Source of the DNA: CAZOEL01 sp964578835
Lineage (GTDB): Bacteria; Desulfobacterota; Syntrophobacteria; Syntrophobacterales; Syntrophobacteraceae
Direction: 5' to 3'
DNA length: 10,729 nucleotides
Assembly: GCA_964578835.1 (NCBI GenBank)
Contig: CAZOEL010000130.1
Span: forward strand, 1-10,729
Position 1 is the first letter of the stretch. Each line of letters starts with the position of its first letter. The translations under genes and the position numbers were made by a program. The notes beneath the pieces are model-generated. The model saw only the letters and a program-made list of their open reading frames with translations. It was not told the origin of the DNA and did not search any database. Shown one piece after another: positions 1 to 5,727 of the stretch.

Positions 1-48
1 TGATGCGAGGACTTACACCTCGCCAGCTCTGTGCCATGCCAGGCACAC
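1..48 (-). mobile_element. 5' end of a group IIC intron (partial)
   Basis: Read on the minus strand from 48 down to 1, the sequence begins GTGTGCCTGGCATGGC and continues to GAGGTGTAAGTCCTC. From memory, this closely matches the start of bacterial class C group II introns: the Oceanobacillus iheyensis IIC intron starts GTGTGCCCGGCATGGG and also has a short hairpin with a G-rich/GTCC arm soon after. Such introns are self-splicing retroelements carrying a reverse transcriptase/maturase, and they insert just 3' of DNA hairpins such as terminators or integron attC sites. Here a long attC-like hairpin lies immediately 5', as the family requires. Only 48 nt are visible, so the RT gene, catalytic domain V and the 3' end lie outside the window. 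The exact first base could shift by 2 nt because the junction reads GTGTGTGCC. Confidence 0.62.
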
Positions 49-151
49 ACGCCGGGGATAAGCGGCACGAAACCACGCGCCAAGGACTTGCGGCCAACAC
101 TGACCAACTTCACCGCGTGGTTTCGTGTCCGCCTTCATCCCCTGGTTAGGC
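49..151 (-). repeat. Integron attC recombination site, interrupted at its 3' core
   Basis: On the minus strand the site opens with the inverse core GCCTAAC (151-145, consensus RYYYAAC). A long imperfect hairpin follows: plus-strand positions 113-145 pair with 52-81. The arms share a perfect 14-bp inverted match (66-79 with 114-127, CACGAAACCACGCG on the plus strand at 66-79). The 5' arm has extra unpaired bases, as is typical of attC extrahelical bases. The loop is about 30 nt. The expected 3' core GTTRRRY is not intact: after the stem the sequence reads GGCGT and then runs into the putative intron. GGCGT followed by TAGGC would rebuild a normal core, so an insertion inside the core is likely. 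The stop codon of the upstream cassette gene (146-148) lies inside the inverse core, a common cassette arrangement. Confidence 0.75.
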
Positions 152-1048
152 CATATCTTCATCAGGATGCCATCCAGAGCCTGTCTGGATAATCTCGTTT
201 GTCCAAGCGATGAGCAAACATAGGCCTAGGTTTTCCACACCCCATTTTCTTCGCTCCTGGCCAACATAGCCATCGTATATTGCTCGAAGCTGTTGAGCGT
301 ACTGCAGCTCAAAGTCGGAACTGCCCTTTGAGTCTATGTACAGGCTCAAATCGACATCTCCAGCGGCCTCTTTAGCCAAGAATCTGAGCACTGTACCGCT
401 TTTAATCTCCCGGTGTATGTCTTGGATAGTTACGTAATCATACTTACGTGTATCTAAAAGATGATTGTATTCAAGGATCAGGAGTGTCAAACGAGTCAGT
501 TTGAATTGCGGAATTGTAGCAAGGGATTCTATTTGTCTTTTAATCGTTTCAGCCACTTGCATATAGCCAAGAGCATCTTGAGTAGAAAGTGCAGAATCAG
601 GAAGATGTGCCGCCTGATTCCGCAGAGCTCTCAATTGGGATAGTGCCTTCTTAGTACGGGGAACAAGCGCTCCCACAAACTCGAAATAGCCGAGGGCACC
701 ATCTGGACCGAATCTTGTCTGCCGGCTTATCGGCTGGAACTCCTTCAATTTTGCTTCTGCGGCCATCTCGAGTTCCTGCCAAGCCTGGAGCACAGAGGCT
801 CGCGGTGAAGTCAGAGCCAGTTTGGCCGACTCGCTATACTCCCCTTGCGTAACCTGCTTGATATCTGATGTTTGAAGAGCCTCTTCGAGTTGTCGGCGGA
901 AGCTTAGTTCAAAATCTTTATATTTCAGGCGTTCTAGAAACGGGAGCAGGTTTCTTATCGGTTTACGTAAAAAGAAAATGATAGTCAGCAGAGTTACCGG
1001 CCATGCGAGGGATGCGACTATCTTGGCTGCGAAATCAAGTAATTGCAT
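146..1048 (-). CDS. Integron cassette gene: membrane-anchored protein with HEPN-like motif
   Basis: A 300-aa protein with no family I can name firmly. Residues about 8-27 form one hydrophobic segment followed by basic residues (RKPIR), suggesting an N-terminal membrane anchor with a cytoplasmic body. Residues 30-60 are charged and helical. Around 131-148 the sequence reads LSQLRALRNQAAH. The R143-N144-x3-H148 pattern matches the R-[polar]-x3-H active-site motif of HEPN RNase domains and the LRNxxAH signature of DUF4145-like proteins. The C-terminal part (about 165-300) is unrecognised. The start is supported by AAGGA 8 nt upstream of the ATG. The gene begins 26 nt after a GTTAGGC core site and its stop is embedded in the attC inverse core GCCTAAC, so it is a single-gene cassette. 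HEPN proteins often act in toxin-antitoxin or abortive-infection defence; that role here is inference. Confidence 0.8.
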   Translation of the reverse strand: MQLLDFAAKIVASLAWPVTLLTIIFFLRKPIRNLLPFLERLKYKDFELSFRRQLEEALQTSDIKQVTQGEYSESAKLALTSPRASVLQAWQELEMAAEAKLKEFQPISRQTRFGPDGALGYFEFVGALVPRTKKALSQLRALRNQAAHLPDSALSTQDALGYMQVAETIKRQIESLATIPQFKLTRLTLLILEYNHLLDTRKYDYVTIQDIHREIKSGTVLRFLAKEAAGDVDLSLYIDSKGSSDFELQYAQQLRAIYDGYVGQERRKWGVENLGLCLLIAWTNEIIQTGSGWHPDEDMA

Positions 1049-1074
1049 CTTTAATATCCTTGCCTATCAGTGGG

Positions 1075-1081
1075 GCCTAAC
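1075..1081 (-). other. attC core site (R', GTTAGGC) at the cassette boundary
   Basis: On the minus strand GTTAGGC fits the GTTRRRY core consensus, with integrase cutting expected between G and TT. The first bases of the left cassette (TTAGGC) are complementary to that cassette's own inverse core GCCTAAC at 145-151. This is expected because a circular cassette's attC contributes both ends. The match supports a real cassette running from here to the hairpin at 49-151. Confidence 0.65.
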
Positions 1082-1137
1082 ACCTTCTTGGTATAAATCT
1101 TTTCACTTTTCTAATTCAAGGTTGATGTCTTGGGAGA

Positions 1138-1172
1138 GCTCCTTGAGCACCATGAGGGAGTGCAAAAGGAGC
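1138..1172 (-). repeat. Inverted repeat between cassettes, possible degenerate attC stem or terminator
   Basis: Positions 1138-1150 and 1160-1172 form a 13-bp stem with two central mismatches around a 9-nt loop. It sits just 3' (minus strand) of the secreted-protein gene, within the 101 nt separating that gene's stop codon from the GTTAGGC core at 1075-1081. It could be part of a degenerate attC. However, no clear RYYYAAC inverse core pairs with the 1075-1081 core; instead a second same-orientation GTTAGAC occurs at 1187-1181. No run of T residues follows the stem, so a rho-independent terminator is not well supported. Confidence 0.4.
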
Positions 1173-1182
1173 ACACAATTGT

Positions 1183-2040
1183 CTAACGACACCAATCGCT
1201 CCCCTTTCTATGACGTTCCATCTCGTTCGCCCACGACGTAGAGTTCTCATCATATCCTTCAAGAAAGGAATAATGACTCCAAAATCCATCAGTTGTTGTA
1301 TCCTGCTCTCTCATCTTGAGAAAAATCGCTCCCGTATTTTTGTCCACACATTGATCAACGATGTAAACCTGAATGCTATTCTTATATGTATCACATATCC
1401 CACTCGCCATAACGGTCGCAACACCCTTAACATTGCCACTTGAGAGTGCTTCATACAATTTTCTGCAGCCAAATATTGTAGGACAGCCCATCATAGGGGC
1501 GCGCGTATTATGCAACTCACCATACAATCGCTTCTCCTCCTTCTTGCCGGTCAACACAACGCCAAAACTCTCAATATCGGTCATCCTACGCTCAACCTCG
1601 ACTTTTCCAAAAGATGTACTCACAGTAACGGGCTTCCATGTCTTAAAAGAAGATCTGAGCTCCTTTGGGATAGGCTCTCCAATAGAGCGAAACAGAGCCT
1701 CGATAGTTTTTATAAAAGCATTCAATGCAACTTCTCGCTCCTTGGGCTTCTTGATCCATAAGATGACCTTAACATTATCGACCCTATCCCTTCTCGTTCC
1801 ATTTACATAATAAGCAATGCTATTCCCCGGTCCAATAATCGGATTAACGCCAGCGCTACACTGATAATCATTAGGGTAGAGAGGTCCCACAAGGCCCCAA
1901 CTATGTTTTAACGGTCCCAACTCACTAGCAACAGCATTGCAGAGCTTTTCCGGCTCAGCAAAGAAATCTGCCGCCAATGCATTCCCAACAAAAGAAACTA
2001 AGCAGAACGCCAACAACATTACACCAACCATCCGCATCAT
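1183..2040 (-). CDS. Secreted cysteine-containing protein of unknown function (probable cassette gene)
   Basis: A protein of about 285 aa. It starts MMRMVGVMLLAFCLVSF and has a standard Sec signal peptide ending at ALA, with cleavage expected before ADFFAEP, so export to the periplasm or beyond is likely. The mature part has seven cysteines (in LCN, YQC, MGC, FGC, GIC, DQC and DWC contexts), which suits disulfide bonding. I recognise no domain. I chose the ATG at 2040 rather than the in-frame GTG at 2043: a G-rich stretch (GGGGGGG) lies 4 nt upstream of the ATG and makes a plausible ribosome site. The gene lies about 60 nt from the probable attI in cassette orientation. Its TAG stop is inside GTTAGAC (1187-1181). 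It looks AT-richer than the mks operon, fitting a captured cassette. Its own attC is not clear. Confidence 0.75.
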   Translation of the reverse strand: MMRMVGVMLLAFCLVSFVGNALAADFFAEPEKLCNAVASELGPLKHSWGLVGPLYPNDYQCSAGVNPIIGPGNSIAYYVNGTRRDRVDNVKVILWIKKPKEREVALNAFIKTIEALFRSIGEPIPKELRSSFKTWKPVTVSTSFGKVEVERRMTDIESFGVVLTGKKEEKRLYGELHNTRAPMMGCPTIFGCRKLYEALSSGNVKGVATVMASGICDTYKNSIQVYIVDQCVDKNTGAIFLKMREQDTTTDGFWSHYSFLEGYDENSTSWANEMERHRKGSDWCR

Positions 2041-2096
2041 CACACCCCCCCAAAAGATTCAATTACCGCCTGCCAAGAGTAATTGTAACCCTTGCA

Positions 2097-2200
2097 GGCT
2101 AACAATTTGTTTAGGCCGAAATTTTTCTGCATTTGTCGTCCTGCGCCGGATATTATAGAAAAATTTCTGTAATCTGCATTTCTGCTTTTCCCGATATTAT
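2097..2200 (-). other. Probable attI recombination site with direct repeats
   Basis: On the minus strand CTAAACAAATTGTTAGCC (2114-2097) resembles the simple site of attI, where an AAACAAAG-like box precedes the GTT crossover core. GTTAGCC differs from GTTRRRY at one position. On the integrase side are two imperfect direct repeats about 45 bp apart: TCTGCATTT at 2126-2134 and 2173-2181, and GATATTAT at 2149-2156 and 2193-2200. attI sites of other integrons carry direct repeats (DR1/DR2) bound by IntI at this place. The location between divergent intI and cassette genes fits. The exact limits are estimates. Confidence 0.5.
2152..2157 (-). promoter_or_regulatory. Candidate -10 box of a cassette promoter
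   Basis: A perfect TATAAT occurs on the minus strand within the attI region, pointing towards the cassette genes about 110 nt away. No good -35 lies 16-18 nt upstream, so this is a weak candidate for the Pc promoter that usually drives cassette expression from attI or intI. Confidence 0.28.
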
Positions 2201-2389
2201 TGCCAAAGGCAGAACGAGTAGACCATCGCTGTTTCGCCCCGCGCTAACCGAAAGAGAGGTATGCGCTCTCCTTGGTCTTGAAACTGCCCCTCGGGCTGTA
2301 CAGCTGAATGCTTGCCAGTTCTTGCTTTGAAGGGCGTTTTGGAAGCCGATAAAGATCTTTTGAAAAACATTTCTTATTGTGAGGCTACT

Positions 2390-3394
2390 ATGCAGGATGG
2401 AGACGGTGTTGTCAACGGAGGATCAGCCCACAAGCCCAAGAAGCTTCTGGATCGAACGAGAGAGGTTCTCCGGCTCAAACACTACAGCCTTCGCACAGAA
2501 GAAGCTTATGTCGGCTGGATCACCCGCTACATCTTGTTTCATGGTAAGCGCCACCCACAAGAGATGGGGGCAAGAGAGATTGAAGAATTCCTCACTCATC
2601 TTGCCGTGGAGGGAAACGTGGCCGCCTCCACTCAGAATCAGGCATTCAACGCTCTGCTGTTCTTGTACCGTCACGTATTGGGCATATCCCTCGAAGACCA
2701 AAAAATCGATGCCGTGCGCGCGAACAAAAAGAGGAAGATCCCCGTTGTTCTGACTCGGGAAGAGGTTCAAAGAGTGCTTTCATGTATGAAGGGAACCTCG
2801 CAATTGATGGCAAAGCTCCTCTACGGGAGCGGCCTGAGGCTTATGGAGTGTCTTAGACTCCGTGTCCATGACTTGGATTTCCAGATGAACGAGATCAGCG
2901 TCAGGGATGGTAAGGGTGAAAAAGATCGCATCACAATTTTTCCGGTTTCCATTCAGCCTCCTTTGCGCGAGCATCTCGAGCGCGTTCAATTGTTGCACGA
3001 AGAGGATATGGCGGCGGGTCGCGGATCGGTATGCCTGCCGTACGCCCTTGACAGGAAGTATCCCAATGCCGCCAAAGAGTGGGGGTGGCAATATGTCTTT
3101 CCTGCAGATGGCCTCTCCACGGATCCTCGTTCCGGCGTCCTCCGACGCCATCATGTCCATGAAACGACTCTGCAAAAAGCGGTATTCCAAGCCGTAAGGC
3201 GAGCAGGCGTTGTCAAGAAGGCCGGATGTCACACATTCCGTCACAGTTTTGCCACACACTTGCTGATGGATGGAGTCGACATTCGCTCCATCCAGGAGCT
3301 TCTCGGGCATGAAGATATTTCCACTACTATGATCTACACTCACGTGCTGAGGGAAATGGGAGTGCAAAGGATCAAGAGTCCTCTGGATATTTGA
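2390..3394 (+). CDS. intI: Integron integrase IntI (tyrosine recombinase)
   Basis: The enzyme recombines attI and attC sites to insert or excise gene cassettes. The 334-aa form matches usual IntI length. The N-terminal core-binding domain has the integron-type KLLDRTREVLRLKHYSLRTE stretch (about 18-37) and FHGKRHP (50-56). Catalytic residues visible are R150 (GSGLR), K175 (GKGEKD), H281 and R284 (HTFRHSFATH), H307 (LGH) and nucleophile Y316 (MIYTHV). The region about 221-256, with RKYPNA, EWGWQYVFPA, DPRSG and RRHHV, is the extra patch unique to integron integrases, which separates it from XerC/D. I prefer the ATG at 2390 because GAGG lies 5 nt upstream; an in-frame ATG at 2312 would add 26 residues unlike the family. 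It is divergent from the cassette genes, with attI between. All key residues are present and the frame is intact, so it is probably functional. Confidence 0.95.
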   Translation: MQDGDGVVNGGSAHKPKKLLDRTREVLRLKHYSLRTEEAYVGWITRYILFHGKRHPQEMGAREIEEFLTHLAVEGNVAASTQNQAFNALLFLYRHVLGISLEDQKIDAVRANKKRKIPVVLTREEVQRVLSCMKGTSQLMAKLLYGSGLRLMECLRLRVHDLDFQMNEISVRDGKGEKDRITIFPVSIQPPLREHLERVQLLHEEDMAAGRGSVCLPYALDRKYPNAAKEWGWQYVFPADGLSTDPRSGVLRRHHVHETTLQKAVFQAVRRAGVVKKAGCHTFRHSFATHLLMDGVDIRSIQELLGHEDISTTMIYTHVLREMGVQRIKSPLDI

Positions 3395-3549
3395 AGAAGC
3401 AGCATCCCGCGAAGGAATTCTTCCGCTCTCCTCATTTCCTTGCGCCTTGCATTGAAAGTACTGAAATGCGCTCGCTGACGTCTCTCAGTAGCTTCCTCAT
3501 CCGAGCTCAGGCTTCGAAATAACAATCGTCTAACGAAATCCGCATAAGC

Positions 3550-3576
3550 TTGATCACTCTTCCTTATTGGTATAGA
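3550..3576 (+). promoter_or_regulatory. Candidate promoter of the mksFEB operon
   Basis: TTGATC (3550-3555) and TATAGA (3571-3576) with a 15-nt spacer lie about 58 nt before the mksF start. The spacer is short and the -35 is imperfect. The rest of the 3395-3633 gap shows no convincing gene. It contains GTCTAAC (3528-3534), an attC-inverse-core-like heptamer with no partner. Confidence 0.3.
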
Positions 3577-3633
3577 ACTTCCATCTCTGCCTCATTGAAA
3601 ACGATTCGATGCAAGAAGATGTCAGGAGTGTGA

Positions 3634-4995
3634 ATGGCGGACATTCGAAAGAAAGATGATAACCAGGCGGAGATGGGCTCGAGGCTCCGTTCGCTCATGA
3701 AGCGCTATCCGCGTGGCTTGAGCCTCAGCAGAGAGGATCTCGCCGCCATTGGCTGGCTCTACTTTTACGAGCAGGAGACAGGTCCGCAGGGCATTCCGGA
3801 ATCCCATCTCAAGTGGCTTATCTTGCAGGCTGCGGAACGTCTTGGGTTGAACGGCTCTGCGCTGCAGCCTTCTCAGCTCATTCAGAAGTTGATGCGGCTG
3901 GATGTGCTCCGCATTGCGATTTCGGACAGCAGCAGCGAGGGGTATCGACTCACCTGCCTTGGCCGGGACCTTGCCAGGAATTTGCTTGATGACACGGACT
4001 ATGATTCGGAGCAATTGAACGTTCTCCTCAACTGCGCTCTTGGCGAGATCGAATCCGCTGCGAGCGAGGGAGGCGGCACCCTTCTCAAATATCTCGACTA
4101 CATTTTCCTCGGGACCATACGCGAAAAGATAGAGTATAAGCTTCTCACCATCGAAGAAGATCTCGAGAGGCGCAAGAAGGAAGTCAAGCAAACCTATTCG
4201 GGGCGCGATCAGGCGGATTTCGAGGCGGCTATTGCGGATATCGAGTATTGCCGGGCTGCTTTGAGCGAACTGGTCGAAACCGTGCAGGAATCTTCGGGCT
4301 GTATGAAAATCGAGGAATTGCTCCACGACTGCATGCTGCGGGAGCCCGGAGCCGAGCTCTACGAAGCTCTGGAGCAGTCTCTCAATTTCACCTATGTGCT
4401 CCGGGGGCGGGTGGAAACGATGCTAAAAGGCGTCGTGCAGTTCATCCGGGATTGCATCGCCTACAGGTCCCTCGCCTTCACGGTCGATTTGCGCGACCGG
4501 CTGCGCCGGATACAGGAGAGGATACTCACGCACGCGCTCACGCGCGATATCCGCATGTCCGTGCTCGACGCCCCGCGAACGCCGCGCATGGATCTCAACT
4601 GGAGCAGGCAGGCTCAGGAGCGTCCGGTGCTGCTCGATCTGGAAAGGCTCAGGACCATGGAAGGCTTCCTGCCTCCGGCTATCCCGCTGATAGATCCGGT
4701 ATGGAAGGAGTCCTTTCTTGTGGAAGCCAAAAGCGAATGGGCGGATGCGGCAAGGAGCGGAGGAATCGAGCTTGGCGGCTGGATCAGGTCCCTTGCGGAA
4801 AAAATGCCCCAGATAGAGGATTCGCCCTGTATCGCGCTGTGGCTCCTCATACAGGACTGGCCAAAATGGACGCCGTCGGTTACCATCCAGCGCCACACGG
4901 GACGGTGGGTTCCCCTGGGAAAGGGCTGGATGATGGAGGAAATGCGGCTGCTTCCGATTCTCTCGAATGATTCCGGCGGAGAACGAGCAAAATAA
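3634..4995 (+). CDS. mksF: MukF/MksF (JetA)-like kleisin subunit of a bacterial condensin
   Basis: A 453-aa protein, close to MukF length (about 440). In this family the kleisin bridges the SMC heads and recruits the KITE subunit to form a DNA-loop-extruding complex. Residues about 30-115 look like a winged-helix domain (LSREDLAAIGWLYFYEQE, then a helix-rich part ending GYRLTCLGRDLARNLL). Residues 160-220 form a charged helical or coiled region (IREKIEYKLLTIEEDLERR) as in MukF middle domains. The C-terminal region about 370-453, with ALWLLIQDWPKW and GRWVPLGKGW, would be the head-binding winged helix. The start has AGGAG 5 nt upstream. It heads a three-gene operon and is followed within 12 bp by mksE. 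Identification comes mainly from size, helical layout and its SMC and MukE-like neighbours. In Wadjet nomenclature this is JetA. Confidence 0.72.
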   Translation: MADIRKKDDNQAEMGSRLRSLMKRYPRGLSLSREDLAAIGWLYFYEQETGPQGIPESHLKWLILQAAERLGLNGSALQPSQLIQKLMRLDVLRIAISDSSSEGYRLTCLGRDLARNLLDDTDYDSEQLNVLLNCALGEIESAASEGGGTLLKYLDYIFLGTIREKIEYKLLTIEEDLERRKKEVKQTYSGRDQADFEAAIADIEYCRAALSELVETVQESSGCMKIEELLHDCMLREPGAELYEALEQSLNFTYVLRGRVETMLKGVVQFIRDCIAYRSLAFTVDLRDRLRRIQERILTHALTRDIRMSVLDAPRTPRMDLNWSRQAQERPVLLDLERLRTMEGFLPPAIPLIDPVWKESFLVEAKSEWADAARSGGIELGGWIRSLAEKMPQIEDSPCIALWLLIQDWPKWTPSVTIQRHTGRWVPLGKGWMMEEMRLLPILSNDSGGERAK

Positions 4996-5007
4996 GGTTT
5001 TTTGGGA

Positions 5008-5727
5008 ATGGAAGATTTCGACCTCGGGCACGGCCATGAAGATTCTTTCGAGGTGCTCCGGAAAAATCCCGGGGCATCGCAAAAAGTCGTCCATGCGCTG
5101 CTCAATGGAAAGCATATCGACCCGTACATGGCCGAGGAATTCCGGTTTCTGGAGAATTTCCCGGCAGCCTGGGAAGAATTCTTCCAGTGGATGGGCTACA
5201 GGCTTAAGAAAAGCGAGCTTGGCGGCAGCCCTTTTTTCTACCTAGAGCCCGTAACGGAGCTCATAGGCCAGACGCGCCTGAGTCGCGGCGCGACCTTTCT
5301 CGGGCTCTACCTGGCGTGGCATTTTTTCATGCAGGGACCGGGGGAATCGGACCGGATCACGGCCGAGGAAGTTTTTTCAAGGCTTGTCAGCAGCTATCCC
5401 TTCAACCTCCTGCGCTCCATCTTTGTCAGGAAGTCGGGAAGCTCCAGCCAGGTGGAGCTCAGCGAGGATCAGGCCGAAAAGCTGCGCGGCTACCTCAAGC
5501 GGGACCTTGGCGACCTGGCGAGATACAGGTTTATCGACATAAGGCCTCATTCCAGGGCCAATTGGGAGGATCTCACGGCGCACAGGCTCCCGGCGCTCCA
5601 TCGTTTCTGGGAGCTGGCGCTTCACGTGAATGCGGGAGGCGAAAACGGCCGGGGGGCCGACCTCGATGAAATAGTGGCTCAGGTCTGGGGAGACCTGGAG
5701 CCGGAAGCCGAAGAGGATGACCAATGA
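5008..5727 (+). CDS. mksE: MukE/MksE (JetB)-like KITE subunit
   Basis: A protein of about 239 aa, the size of MukE (about 230). Family members are tandem winged-helix proteins that bind the kleisin and DNA within the SMC complex. Visible features are a helical N-terminus (FRFLENFPAAWEEFFQWMGY), a central region with RGATFLGLYLAWHF, and ITAEEVFSRLVSSYPFNLLRSIF leading to a second winged helix with LARYRFIDI. The acidic tail is EPEAEEDD. A TTG at 5002 is in frame two codons before the ATG and lies 4 nt after AAGG, so the true start could be either. The ATG is chosen as the commoner codon. The stop overlaps the next start in ATGA, indicating translational coupling with the SMC gene. Confidence 0.72.
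   Translation: MEDFDLGHGHEDSFEVLRKNPGASQKVVHALLNGKHIDPYMAEEFRFLENFPAAWEEFFQWMGYRLKKSELGGSPFFYLEPVTELIGQTRLSRGATFLGLYLAWHFFMQGPGESDRITAEEVFSRLVSSYPFNLLRSIFVRKSGSSSQVELSEDQAEKLRGYLKRDLGDLARYRFIDIRPHSRANWEDLTAHRLPALHRFWELALHVNAGGENGRGADLDEIVAQVWGDLEPEAEEDDQ

Noticed and set aside
2133..2330. A 65-codon plus-strand frame between attI and intI
   Set aside because: There is no ribosome site or homology, and it overlaps the repeats of the probable attI.
2160..2390. A LexA (SOS) box controlling intI
   Set aside because: No CTGT-N8-ACAG-type operator could be seen upstream of intI.
2780..3367. A 195-codon minus-strand open frame opposite intI
   Set aside because: It is antisense to a clear integron integrase with all catalytic motifs. 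No start signal or recognisable domain is present.
3340..3525. A 61-codon minus-strand frame overlapping the intI 3' end
   Set aside because: There is no recognisable product, no ribosome site and overlap with intI. It was treated as non-coding.
3522..3536. A possible complete attC downstream of intI
   Set aside because: GTCTAAC is present at 3528-3534, but no GTTRRRY partner or long inverted repeat occurs on either side within the gap.
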